Assembly (NCBI GenBank): GCA_018398815.1
Contig: CM031612.1
Coordinates: 6,247,575-6,311,574, forward strand
DNA length: 64,000 bases
Reading direction: 5' to 3'
Origin: Conus ventricosus
Taxonomy: Eukaryota > Mollusca > Gastropoda > Neogastropoda > Conidae
The translations under genes and the position numbers were made by a program. Every line of letters starts with the position of its first letter. The stretch's first letter is position 1. Positions 11,165 through 22,013 of the stretch are shown here, in pieces. The notes under the pieces were generated by a model that was not told the origin of the DNA, ran no database searches, and was given only the letters and a program-made list of their open reading frames with translations.

Positions 11165-12015
11165 TTGGGAAAGATAGAAGACCCCCAAAAACATTTGGAA
11201 CCCTTTAATTTTTGGGCCTTTAACAAAAAAAGGTTTAAAACGTTTTTAAAAGCACAAAAAACAGCCTTTGTTTTAAAGATTTTTTTAAAATTATTTTTTA
11301 AAGTTAATAAAAAAAAGAGTAAAAAAAAAGATTACCCAATCTTTTACCACTCTGCTGAAAAATTAGCGGTCTTAGTAAAGGCTATTGTTTTTTAGCAAAA
11401 AACATTTTTAAAAAAGGGGGGAAGCCGGCAGATCAGGAAGGTTAGCATTGGGGGCCCGTAGTTAAGGTTTTAGTTGTAATTATGCAGGGTTTGGGTAAAA
11501 AAGGACTTTTTTTGTTAAACAGGGAAATTACCCCAGAAAATATTGTCCCATAAAAATATTAATTTATAAAAAGAGGGCGGGATTTGTTATGATGGTGGGA
11601 AGGAAAAATTTTGTTAACGTTTTAAACCCTTCCCTCGGGAAAGAATTTTTTTTAAAGTAAATTGCGGCCCGATGAAGAAGAGAACGGAAAAAAAGGGCAA
11701 GGGAAAGGGATTTAAGCCAAGGCAAAAGACCTTTTAAGAAAAGAAAAATTTGCCACTTAAAAATTTTTTAAAAAAAAGTTAAGAGAACAGGGTCATGCAG
11801 AGCCTTTATTTACGGGCTTTGATGAGGCAATGAATGAGTATTACTTAGTGACAGGAAAGAATTTCAAACCAACACGACCCCCAGAACTGTTGACTTTTAT
11901 AAACCATCAAAGAACAGAAAATAGCAAAATTTGGGTTTTTTTTGGGGTGCAAGGGGAGCAATCTTTATTCTTGCAAAAAAACAATCAAAAAAAAAATTTT
12001 AAAAATAAAAATTAA
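11165..12015 (+). pseudogene. Coding trace, plus strand, unknown product
   Basis: Two legible stretches on the plus strand: one starting at 11165 (MGKIEDPQKHLEPFNFWAFN) and one around 11800-11920 (PLFTGFDEAMNEYYLVTGKN followed by PTRPPELLTFINHQRTENSK). Codon texture in the second is convincingly protein-like. They may belong to one gene. I cannot assign a family. Candidates by context are element structural or accessory proteins. Confidence 0.35.
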
Positions 12016-12102
12016 AAATTCAGTCCTTTTAGGGACAATACGAAGTACAAAATAAAAAAAATTCTCCTAAGGGTTTTGGGAAAGGAAAGCCGCTTTTGAA
12101 AA

Positions 12103-12710
12103 ATGAGTAAAGCTGCTGGGAGATTTAAATCGGGAGCGAAAAGGACTGGTTTTCAAAACAGGCAATTTGGGAAAATATTTCTCCCTTTGCCCCCAAAAGA
12201 ATAAAAAGGGCCAAGATTTTTTTAAAACACAGTTCCAAATGACACCCACCGGGAGGGACTTGCTGTATTTTTCCCTTTACAAAGAAAAAAAGAAAAAAGT
12301 TTAAGATCCCTCGGACAGTTTTTGCCATGGCTTCAAAAATACAAAAAACCCCGAACCTTTAACAGAAAAAAGCTCAAACTGCTGGGGTTTTTGGGGTTTT
12401 TTACAAAAAATAAACATGCGTTTCCCTTTAAATTACCCCTAAAAATTTTTCAAGTTGTTGATGGAAAAGATTTAAAAAAAGGGTTCTGAAACCAGCTGTT
12501 TTTAAAAAAAACATTTTTCATTTAAAGGGGGATCCCAGGCAACCATCGATCAAAACCCTTTAGTAGAAAACTTTAAAAAAAATCTAGTGAACCCCTGTTT
12601 CCCTTTAAAATTCACAGAGAAATTATGGACAGAACGCGCAACACAAATGGGTTGGGAGATTCCCCGGGCAGTTTTTCGTGCCAAAAACAATGAAAAAATT
12701 TAAAGAAACT
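12103..12710 (+). pseudogene. Coding trace, plus strand, basic N-terminus
   Basis: ATG at 12103 opens MSKAAGRFKSGAKRTGFQNR, a strongly basic N-terminus like that of nucleic-acid-binding or virion core proteins. A further protein-like stretch (FTEKLWTERATQMGWEIP) occurs near 12613-12668 in another frame. Homopolymer noise prevents a continuous reading, and the assignment to one gene is a guess. Confidence 0.3.
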
Positions 12711-14640
12711 TTTTTAAAGTCAGTAAACGCAATAAATTAAAAAAAATTTAAAATTACTAAAAGATGTGCGGGGGGATAAAAAAACTCTTGCTTTTGGGGG
12801 TTAAAAGTAAAAACTTGAAATGCACCTGGAGGGGCAAAAGGGGCAGGGTTAAAATTTTGGAGCCACGGGGTCCAAAAAGGACCCTTTGTTGTAAATGAAT
12901 TTGAAAAAACATAAAAAAACACCCCCCCTGGTTTTTTTTAAGAGAGACCTCTTTCTAGCGGTAAAAACTGCGTCAAAAAGGGCCGCCCCAAAAAGGGCCC
13001 TCTGTTTGAAAAAGCTGCAAGTTGTCCCCCAAACACATGGGTTTAACAAAAAAAATAGTATTTGCTAAACCTTTTTTTGTTAAACTTTTTTTTTTGGTTT
13101 TTTTGGGGTTTAAACCGATCATGTTTTTGGGTTTTTTTCAATGTTCTGTTTAAATTGGGATTTGTGTACCTGTCGTGAAGTAAAAGTCTTTCTTTCCCCT
13201 CCTTTTGAAATTCAATTTTTTTTTCGTCTGTAAACCCCACCATCAGCCAAAAAGCTTCTGAAATTCTTTTGCCGAAAAGTTTTCATCCTGTAAGGGTTTG
13301 CTTTTTCTTAAACTTTTAAGAACAAAGTTTTGCGATGCTAAGGGAAAAATGGCAAATGTGCTTTTGTAATGTTGGGGTTAATTTTTTTTTAAAAACGGGG
13401 ACTTACAATCATAGACCCCGCGCCAAAACCCCAAAAACCCAAAGGGCCCCCCAAAAAATTTAAAAAGGCGGCGGGCCCCAAACCCCAGTAGCTAAAAGAG
13501 CAACAAATAGACCCGCACTTACGCTTGCTTCAGCTGATGAGCCCGTAATTACAAAAAAAAAGAAATATTTAAAGCTTTAGCATATTTCTTTTTAGAATCC
13601 AACATAAAAAGTCCTTTCATTTCCCTTTTGAAGTTAGTTATTTGCTTTAAAACCCCAAAAAATGTTGAACCTCCCTTTTTTTAAAAAAGAATTTTTTTTT
13701 TAAAATTAAAACTTGTACATATCTTTTTTCTTATTAATTTTTTTGGCGCACTTTTTTTAAAAAGAGTAAAACGAATTTAAAAAAAAAAAATTTCTTAATT
13801 TAAAATAAATTTTGGTACTGTTAGTTTTGGGTTTTTTCAACCCTCACATTAAACCCTTTTCGATTTTAAGGGTGTTTATTTCGTCTCCATTTTTAATAAA
13901 TTTCAATAACGAGCTTAAGAGGGGCAAACCAAGTTTTTAGCCCCTTTTTTTGTATGGGCCCTGATTGCGTTTGTTCCGGGGAAAAAAGTATCTCCCCCCC
14001 CGGAGGAATAAATTAAACCGGGAAAAAACATGTCCCCCCGCCTAGGGATACCCGAAACGTTGGGGTTTTAAAACTAAGCCGACGGTGTCGCCCCCCAATT
14101 TAGCTAAGACTTCTTTTCGGGACAAATATTCAAACCCCGCTTTGTTTATTTTAATTTTGTTTTTTTTTGTTGTGTTCCTGGAAAAGGGAAAAAAGAAAGG
14201 GGGCCCGAAATTTAAACCTTTCTAAAATTTTTTTTTTCTTTTCAAAGTTTACCTTTTGGGGGCTTTTCAGTTTTAAAATTTAAATTCCAAGCAATTTCAG
14301 GGAAACCCGCCCAAGCCTTTTTCCCCTTTTAGGAAAATTTGTATTCTTTTTTGTCAAAATCGTTTTTTCCCCTTTAAAAATTTTTTAATTTTTCTAGGGG
14401 AGGATACTGCTTGTTTTTTTCTTTTCTTTAATTTCGTCCCTTTGTAAACCCCCCCTATTTTGGGTACTCAAATCCATAAACATTTCCTTGGGACTCCTAC
14501 TAGGTCAAACCAGTTTTTGTCTGAAGGGGCTTTTTTGCTCTATGCAAAAGCTTTTGGAGCTAGCTCCGCTTTTTATTTGGCCCCCAGACATTCTTTTTAT
14601 TAAAAAAATAAATAAATTTTTATAAGCAAACAATTTTTTT
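12711..14640 (-). other. Noisy region with minus-strand coding traces
   Basis: Protein-like stretches appear on the minus strand: KERLLLHDRYTNPNLNRTL near 13145-13205, ASVSAGLFVALLATGVWG (hydrophobic, possibly membrane) near 13470-13530 and AKLGGDTVGLVLKPQRFGYP near 14050-14110. In this lineage such positions commonly hold structural genes, but I cannot match any of these to a capsid family. Confidence 0.3.
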
Positions 14641-15480
14641 ACCCAAAAAAAAAATAAAAAAACGTTTTGAACTGGGGGGTCAGTTTTGTAAGCATAGCTT
14701 AACGTGTTTGATTTTTCTAACTGCTCTTTTATTTTTTTTTGTAACTTTGTCCCTTATTATATAAAATTTTTACTTTTTAAAAATTCCCCCAAAACTTTCC
14801 CTTTTTTCCTTAGTGAAAAAAAAAAAACAAACCCTTTTTTTAAATGCGATCCAAAAAACTTTTAAGACAGCATTGTATTTTTTTGTTTTAAAAGCCAAAA
14901 CCCGAAACTAAGGCATGGGGCCACTAAAGGGTAGCCCTTTTCCCAAAACTTTTCTTTTTTTAAACAATGTCTTGTTCGGTGAAACTCATCAATAATAAAC
15001 AGTGTTTCAGTTCCCCCAAACAGTCTATGTAAAGTTCAAAACAGCGCCAGTTTGGCGCTAAAAAATCAACTAGAAAAATATTCCCCGTCTGTCCCAAATT
15101 TTTTTCCTTTTTTTTGAAAGCCCTTTTTGGCTTTAAAGGGTTTTGCAGGAAAATTTAAAATGTTAAAAATGAAACCGTATATTGGTTTGTAACAATCAAA
15201 TACGAAGGGCAGTTTTTTTCCCAAACCCCCCTTTTCCCGCAGATAAAAGAAAAAAATGCCGGGTCTTTTTGGCCCAAAAATTTTTTTGCCCATCCAATTT
15301 TGTTTTTATTAGAATTTTTCTTCTGCATTTTTTAAAAAGCTGGCTTTTTGCCTGTTTTTTTCTTCCCCAATTTTAACTGAGCAAATCACAAAACCCTAAA
15401 AACTTTCATTTTTTTTGGGCGTTCCCTTTTGCCTTTTTTTGCGGGGAAAAATTTTTTTGGGGTACCCTCTTTCCCATCCC
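14640..15480 (-). pseudogene. Probable FtsK/A32-type packaging ATPase trace
   Basis: On the minus strand the codons at 15002-14985 read LFIIDE, a Walker B motif preceded by GGTET. About 45 codons downstream in the noise, KTKKYNAVLK is legible, and further on KEQLEKSNTLSYAYKTDP. The order (Walker B, then a TQKYN-like segment, then a basic C-terminal helix) is that of the DNA-packaging ATPases of Polintons and adintoviruses. Upstream, VFDCYKPIY (about 15190) could be the segment between Walker A and B. A Walker A loop is expected near 15.35-15.42 kb, but only a weak G-x4-GK pattern is seen. The product would pump DNA into capsids. Confidence 0.45.
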
Positions 15481-16730
15481 TTTTTTCCACTTTCCAAAAA
15501 ATCGGGTTTTCAAATGTGGGTCTAAAATTTCCCGCCCAGCCCCTTTTTTTTACTTTTTAAAAAATAAATCTTTGAGTTTTTACATCATAAAAGGGGGAAG
15601 GGGTTTTTTACATACCATCAAATGGGAGGAACTCTTTGCTACCCCCCAGCGAACAAAAATTTTTTTATTTCATCCCAAAAGGGTTTGGGAGGGAAAAGTC
15701 CGCCCCACCCAAAACAAATGATCCCGAATTTCCATTTTTTACAAAAGTCAAACCTTTCTCAATTTTTGGGTTATTAAAAAGCTTCTGATTCCTCGAAAAG
15801 GGGGTTGTTTTTAGTAAACAAAGGGGGGGGGGGGGGGGAAAATTTTCCCTTTTTTTGACTTTAGAGACAATTTAGATTATGTTCCAGAGGTCCCGGGTTT
15901 TTTCTATTTTCGTTTTGTTGTGAAAAACTCTTTCATAATAAATTTAAATGTTTTTTCTTTTTTTACTGGGGTTTAAAATTGTTTTGGGGCCCGTCCCGGG
16001 TTTTGTTAAAAACATCAAACTCCCAAAAGAGGATGTCCTTAAAACCCCTTTTTTAGCTTCAGGGGCTTAGACAGAACAACAGAACCTGCTAGGATTAAAT
16101 GTCAGTCAAAGTTTTGTTTTTCTTTTTGGGCGCCTTTGGGAATATGGGAATTTTCTCCCTTTTTCAGCTCAAAATTTTAAAAGGGGGCAGAAACTGTTGC
16201 CATTTTCTTTTGGTACGCCTCATCTTTTCAAAATTTTTTTTGGGTTTCCCCCGCTTTTAAACCTGTGCTTTGGCCCCTTTGGGTTTTTTTTTCCCGATAA
16301 ACTTTTTTCTTTTTTTTTTTTTTTAGGCACCTTTTTTCCCAATTTGATTGCAAAAATGCTTCCTCGTTAGGAAAAGACTTCTCTAACCCCCCCCTTTTTT
16401 GATTGCTATAAGTTTAAAAAATGGCCCAAACCCCAAAAAAAACAAAAAAAGTAGCCCTTTGGATCTGCCGATGAAAAATCTATTTTGAAAGAAAGTTTTG
16501 CAGTGCTTGGCATTATAACATCGTCCCGGGCCAAGATCAGGGAACTTAACTGTTAAAGTTTGTTCAGGGGTGAAAACTGGGTTTATGAAATATTTACACT
16601 AAAAAAACAGTCTGCCTTATAAACCCTTTTTCGCCAAGGGGGCCTTCTCTTTTCTGTATGGAACGAGGTCACAAAACCGTATGAGTTCAAATTTTTTAAA
16701 AAAAACACAAAAGAATAAAAAATAAAAAAA
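15481..16730. other. Noisy region, no gene resolved
   Basis: Homopolymer-swollen sequence including a G run near 15826-15838. Fragments such as DNLDYVPEVPGFF (plus strand, near 15870-15905) read like protein but cannot be linked to neighbours. Confidence 0.3.
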
Positions 16731-17205
16731 ATGGCTGAAATTTTTGACGCAATTGAACCTTTTTTGGTGAAGAAGAAGAAAATTTTAAAAACAAAGGGCC
16801 CCCCCTTGCAAGAAGACTTTAAAAGGAAGGGAGGCAGGCCCCGGGGTAGGGGGTTAAAAACCAATACGATTGCTAATAGAATTGAATTTATTAAAAAAAC
16901 CCTATGGGGCAAAAAGCAAGCCCGGAGCACTTAGGGGTTTTTGATTTTTCAACAGATAAAAATAATAAATTTGTATGTAAGAAAAACCCTTTAAAAAAGG
17001 AAAAAGTGTGCGGCTTACCCCAAAACCCGCCCAAAACCCGTTTTTAAGCAGGGGAAAATTCTTAGGATCTCCCTTGGGGTTGGGCCAAAGGCAATTAAAC
17101 TTTTTTGACGATTTAAGGCCTGAGGTGTTAGTCCCTTTTTCAAAACCTTTTTGGGGAAAAGTTGCCCAAACAAAACGAAAATACAAAACATACCCACAAG
17201 GTTAA
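16731..17205 (+). pseudogene. Coding trace, plus strand, basic protein
   Basis: ATG at 16731 opens MAEIFDAIEPFLVKKKK and continues, still in one frame, through RKGGRPRGRG (AT-hook-like, GRPRGRG) to TNTIANRIEFIKK before a stop at 16932. The start follows an A-rich leader as in the small genes at the left end. Such arginine/glycine motifs bind DNA minor groove in other proteins. Role here unknown. Confidence 0.35.
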
Positions 17206-20046
17206 ATCGAACAGCGAGAACTAATAAAATTGAAAAGATTTTAAAAGAGGAGACGGCAGTTTAAAAAAAATTGAAGTTTTTCCAAATTTCCTATGGGGGG
17301 GGGGGAAATCCTGGGGGAAATTTAAAGAGGTTTACGGCAAAAAGGGGTGAAATAAAAACAATTTAGCAAAACTTTGGGGAGCTGGATAGAGAGATAGGAA
17401 GAAAAAAAAAAAACGGCTGATGCAGATAAAAACCAATTTTGGGCGAGAAAAAAAAGGGTAAATACACAGAAAAATACAAGATTTAATGCTAAAAAAGGGC
17501 GGCTAGGTTTGAAGTGGGGTCTACAAAAAGAGCCAAAAGCATCACAAACAAGCAAAATAAAAGAAAAAAAAAACGAATACTTTATGAAAACATACACTGG
17601 TTAAAGAATAAAGGGCCCCTGTTTAGGGGAACCCGGGATTACAAGAAAATGAACCCCGCTGTTTGGGCATCTCTACATCGAAAAAATTTAAAAGGGGGAG
17701 TGCCCCCCAACGGGCCCTTAAACCCCCCAAACCCAGCCTGGTAAAAAAATTTGGATTAAAAAAACCAAATTTCATATCTAGGGGAAACCCTTTTAAAAAA
17801 AGTTAAATGCCCAAAACGCTTTTTGCTCTGCCGGGAAAATGGGGGGTGTTTTAGTTGGGTTTTTTCTAAAAATTTGGTAAAAATTTTTTGGGAAAAAGGC
17901 TGACCATGTGGGCCTAAGGGGTGCTTGCTGCTGGGTTTTTTTTTTTAGTGAAATAAAGTAAGGGGTAATCCAGTAAAAAAAATTTAAAAAAACAACAAGG
18001 GGTGTCTTTTCGCTAGGTGAAGTCAGTGGAGGGGCAAAATTAAAAAGGGGGCGTTTCTTTCTGGACTGCTTTTGGCTGTGGGGCGCTTATTAAAATGAAT
18101 CGCTTTCTTTTGGGGGAAAGGGAAATTTCTTTTTAAATTTGGAGGGGGCCTTGTGTTTAAACCTTTATTGTTTCCCTAATTTTTTTATCACCTCCGTATG
18201 AGGAACTTTTTTATAAAACTGTAACATGCCAATCTGTAGTCTAAGGGCAGAGGGGGACAAGAAAAAACCGACCTACCCCAAAGCAACCTTGACCTACATG
18301 GCAAGAACGTCTTGAAAAACCTTTGGAAAGCTGGCAGGCAAATCAAACAAACAGAGTTTAAAAAGCAACTTCTAAATTGGCTAGAAAAATTTTTTTCCCA
18401 TCAAAACCGTAAATGATCCACGATGCAGACTTGGCTTTCTTGTGCTCCCAAAGACCCAAAAAGAATGTCTTAGGGGGTCTTTAGTCCCTTTTCACCCCCT
18501 GGCATTTTTAGACCTTCACTTTCCTAAAATTTAAATGTTGCCCAAGCAAATTTGGGTGTTTTTTTTTCTAGGGGTCCCCCCTCGAAAAAGTTTGGTTGGG
18601 TTTAAAAAAAGGGGTGGGCCCGGCCAGTAGTCAAAATTAATTCTCTTTTTGTGCCCCACAAATACAATGGGCCTAACCCCCTGTTTCGGTTTTAAAATTT
18701 TGTCTAAAATCAGTTGAAGGATCAATGTAAAATTTGTTGCAAATTTTTCAAAAGCAATTTTTTGTCCCTTGGGCTTTTTAAAAGGTTTAAAAAAAACGTT
18801 TCGCTTGGGAAGGGGGACTTGTTTTTCAGTTAAAAATTCCCCCTGTACGGTAATTTAAAAATTTAAAGGTATATACTGCCCTTATAAAAGAAATTTGGGT
18901 GGTTTAAATGGGTTTTCATAAAACACCGCAAACCAGTAGTTGGCCCCAGTAAATGGCAAAATTTAACGAATTTTTAAAACTTTTAGGGCGGGGGTGCCCT
19001 GCTGATGGCAAATCATCTCTTTTTGGCGGAAATTTAAAAAAAAATTTTTTTGGTGGGTTTTCAAGTCTGACTTGGAAGCCATTATATTCCTCTACGCAAA
19101 GGGTTTGATTGCTGAAATCTAAAAAATTTTTGGGGTTATAAAACGCCCCTTACATCGTAAGTGGGACTTTTCGTTATATTTAAAAGGCTCCATTTTTTTT
19201 AAAATTTTTAAATTTTTAAAAAAGGTTTTAAAAAAGGGGTGTTTCATCAAAAAAAACAAACAAAACGAGCGTGGTTTTAACGTACCCCTTTTACAATAAG
19301 GGGGGGAGTTTAGGGTTGCCCTTAAAAAAAATTGGTTTTAAAAATAAAATGGGGAACATAAAAGAAGGGGGTCAAAATAAAGGGATTAAAGGTTTAAAGG
19401 GTGAGGCGGGCAATCAAATAAGTCATATAAACCCAAAACCTTTATTGGGTTTCAAAAACTTTTTTTCTTTAAAAGAAGTACTTAGCAATTTGGTATACTG
19501 CTGAGGAAAATTTAAAGAGGCCCAAAAATCAGAAATTTCTATACATTTCCCCCCTTGAAAAAAGAAGAGAGTTTCCTTTTCCTAGAGGGGTTTCCGAACT
19601 TTTGGGCCCTTTTACAATAGCGAAAAATCTTATAGATTTAAGTAAAGAGAGAAGGGGCAAAAAAAATTTTAAGGTAATAAACCACCTGATTTTATGTGAA
19701 ACCCCAAATTTTTTTTGTCCCTTTTTAAAAATTAAAAACAAATACTAATTTGTTAAATTGGGGATCCCCAAAAGTTTTACAGGTATACCGCAAATTTTTG
19801 CCGGGTTTTTGCCCATTTCGGTTTTATAGTTTTGGGCGGAAACAGCCAATTTAAAGAATTAATTGAGGGTTTTTTAAATTCTTTTATGTAAAAAAAAGTA
19901 AACAAGAAAAGGAAAGCCATTATTGTTTTTTGAATTTTTTAATAGTTTTGAAGTAGAAGAGCAAATTAGAAAAGTAGAAAGAAACTCATCCCCGCGGGGC
20001 GTAATAGTGCTTGGTAGAAGGGCGTACTGTAAGTCATTAGTTTTTT
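17206..20046. other. Noisy right part of the element, no gene resolved
   Basis: Scattered open stretches occur on both strands: plus strand near 17560-17740 and 19271-19504, minus strand near 18531-18725 and 19020-19190. None has a recognisable motif. An integrase would be expected somewhere in an element of this type, but no DDE or zinc-binding signature could be read. Confidence 0.3.
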
Positions 20047-20325
20047 TATATGTGTTGTGCGTGAGGGGGCGGGGGGTTGGGGGTGTGTGTTTAATCAACG
20101 GGCAATCAATCCCAATTTTTTTAAAACCTGATTACGCACCTTTGTGGGACAAAACGTGAGTGGGTGTGCGGCGGGGGGGTGGGGGGGGGGTGGGGGCGGG
20201 GTGTGTGGGGCGTGGAGGTGGGGGGGTTTTTGTGGTCAGCGGGGGGGGGGGGTTTTTTTGGGTGTGGGTTTGGGGGTGTGTGTTTTGGGGGGGGTGTCAA
20301 GTTACCTCCCTTAGTATTATTTTTA
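20047..20325 (-). repeat. Right terminal inverted repeat
   Basis: Reverse complement of the left terminal repeat: inner end at TATATGTG, then GTTTAATCAACG, CAATCAATCCCAA, GGACAAAACGTGAG, a G/GT-rich tract and the exact 26-base outer core at 20300-20325. Runs of G here are probably over-called. Confidence 0.85.
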
Positions 20326-20500
20326 CCCCGTTGAAGGCCTTTCTAAACGCGGCGGCCCAGGAAAAGGACACAGTTCTGGCGTTTTTTTTAGGTGGGGCTG
20401 CTAATTATTTTTACCCCGTGCAGGTTTTTCAGGACGTGCGGTCCATTGGCAAGTGACACAGTTCTGGCGTATTTTTAGGCTGGAGCTTGCTTATTGATTT
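20318..20500 (+). repeat. ~88-bp tandem repeat at the right terminal repeat
   Basis: TATTTTTACCCCG begins at 20318 and again at 20406, and GACACAGTTCTGGCGT recurs at about 20368 and 20456, each followed by TTTTTAGG and a GCTGCTTATT-like end. The first unit overlaps the outer 8 bases of the terminal repeat, so the two copies are rooted at the element boundary. Confidence 0.7.
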
Positions 20501-20844
20501 TTTCACAGCAGCTAGTAGAAGGCCGCGTTTTAATCACTCTGCCAGAACTCGCGAAAGCCAATGTCGCTTGCATATATTTTACAATTAGCTTTCTTTTCTC
20601 ATACAAGCTGTGGATCGAAATTCCAAGCTTGTGGAACTTTGGATAGTAGTAAAAACAAAATGATAATTCCGTCAGTTTTTTACACAGCCTGGGTCCATCA
20701 GAATTTCAGTTTTCAAATAATTATCCAGGACGCTTTTGGATTAGATTTTTTAAAAATAGTTTTTGTTCTTTCAAGCCAATGGCCTAAAAGCAAAGATTGT
20801 CGAAGAGTTTTAACGATTTTCAGCTTTGATCTCAGAACCAGCTT
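20501..20844. other. Single-copy sequence right of the element
   Basis: Ordinary base texture resumes here. It lies directly 3' of the minus-strand ORF and could be its 3' untranslated region. No repeats or RNA genes seen. Confidence 0.4.
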
Positions 20845-21165
20845 TCAGTAAAACAGCGTAATTTCAGCCATGTTTTTCAGCTTCATAAAAGAACCTTCAT
20901 CAATCGGCTCATAATCAAGTTTCTCTACAAAACAATGACGTAAAAAAGCATCCAGTTCACTTACTGTCATTTCTTCGTTTCCAAAAGATCTAGACTCTGT
21001 TTTGGCTGGGTTGGTTTCGAGCAGGCTCTCGTTAAACGCGTCTTCACTGTTGGGCTGTCTCCTGAACAATGAGCTGGCCTCACGCCCGCTTTCTCCCCGG
21101 CGAAAAATGATGTCATACCCCCAGTCGATTGGGTGAACGTGCACACGTGATGAGCGAGCTGTCAC
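20845..21165 (-). CDS. Hypothetical protein, 106 aa
   Basis: Single open frame on the minus strand in clean sequence. The C-terminal half (NEEMTVSELDAFLRHCFVEK, then LDYEPIDEGSFMKLKNMAEI) has the alternating helix pattern of a folded protein, while the N-terminal half is arginine/serine-rich and looks disordered. The EL-x-FL-x-CF-VE...YEP arrangement faintly recalls N-terminal core-binding regions of Crypton-like tyrosine recombinases, but this is weak. A CCATATAAATG stretch (21274-21284) lies about 110 bases upstream. It may be a small gene, an exon or a transposon remnant. Confidence 0.35.
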   Translation of the reverse strand: MTARSSRVHVHPIDWGYDIIFRRGESGREASSLFRRQPNSEDAFNESLLETNPAKTESRSFGNEEMTVSELDAFLRHCFVEKLDYEPIDEGSFMKLKNMAEITLFY

Positions 21166-21307
21166 GTGATGATTAATAATTCACTAGCAGCAGCGCTCTC
21201 GTGTTGCGCGCTCCACTGCACGCAGTTGAAGCACCAATATTGATTGGAACCAGTCTGGGGTTAGACTGTCAAGCCATATAAATGTTTAGTTGATTTTATG
21301 TCCCGGA

Positions 21308-21531
21308 GAGAATGTAAATATGTTCGTTCACGATCACCAAATCCTATTCTGCACGGAAACCCCCGTTTTAAATTGGCAATTAGGTCGATTTTAGAGGTTT
21401 TGAGGTGTTAATTTTGTTTAGAAACAGGTGTTAAATTTAGCCAAAACTGATATGAGATGGACGTGATTGTATGTGAAAAAGGGGTTTTCGTGCATAATAA
21501 ATGGGTGGTCGTGAACGAACATATTTACATT

Positions 21532-21534
<3 letters not shown>
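21308..21534. mobile_element. MITE-like hairpin, 227 bp
   Basis: The first 31 bases (GAGAATGTAAATATGTTCGT and on) match the reverse complement of the last 31 with one mismatch, and weaker complementarity (GCACGGAAACCCC against GGGGTTTTCGTGC) extends the arms to about 60 bp around a ~100-bp loop. No coding potential. The right end runs directly into a GT microsatellite. Confidence 0.7.
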
Positions 21535-21568
<34 letters not shown>

Positions 21569-21831
21569 ATTAAGCGCGTGCGCGCGCGTATGCGAGTATA
21601 TATGTGTGTGTAAATTGTTCGGAATGTGTGTGTGTGTGCGTGTGCGTGTGTGTGTGTTTGTGTGTGTTTGCACACTTAGGCAAGCGCGCGGGTGTATGTG
21701 TGAGTGCGCGCGCGCACCTGTGCGTGTTTGATCGCGCACATGCATAAATAAAAGTGGACCTTTCGCAGCGAAAGCTTAGCGCCTGTCTGTTAAGCACACA
21801 AAACGTAGGACGGCGCACACGCGCTTACACG

Positions 21832-21874
<43 letters not shown>

Positions 21875-22013
21875 CACACACACACACACACACACACACA
21901 CAAATCAAATTGCGCCGAAGCGGATTCATTTAAAACAAAAGTTTAATGAACTCTATATCAACCGTGTAAATCGGTTTGACAAAGGAATCACAGATGATGT
22001 TCTCATCTTGTAT

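Larger units (their letters stand above)
8340..20300. other. Low-quality block with inflated homopolymers
   Basis: From about 8340 every short run of A, C, G or T is extended (strings of 4-9 identical bases), and frames change every few dozen bases, even where polymerase motifs show that the sequence is coding. Single-base texture returns near 20.3-20.4 kb. The pattern is that of homopolymer over-calls in uncorrected long reads rather than evolutionary decay. All gene calls inside it should be read with this in mind. Confidence 0.75.
4932..20325 (+). mobile_element. Polinton/Maverick-adintovirus-like element, degraded
   Basis: A 15.4-kb unit enclosed by inverted terminal repeats of about 280 bp (4932-5211 and 20047-20325). 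Inside are four small ORFs, a broken protein-primed family B DNA polymerase on the plus strand and a probable FtsK/A32-type packaging ATPase on the minus strand. Size (Polintons and adintoviruses are typically 10-25 kb), terminal repeats and a polymerase with this N-terminal architecture all fit. I could not find an integrase, adenain-like protease or capsid genes. From 8.34 kb onward the bases are too noisy to exclude them. Frames are broken throughout, so this copy as written is not functional. An outer boundary a few bases beyond the exact core is possible. Confidence 0.75.

Noticed and set aside
12711..14640. Capsid (hexon or penton) gene of the element
   Set aside because: Expected from the family, but no stretch could be matched. 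Calling it would be a guess from context alone.
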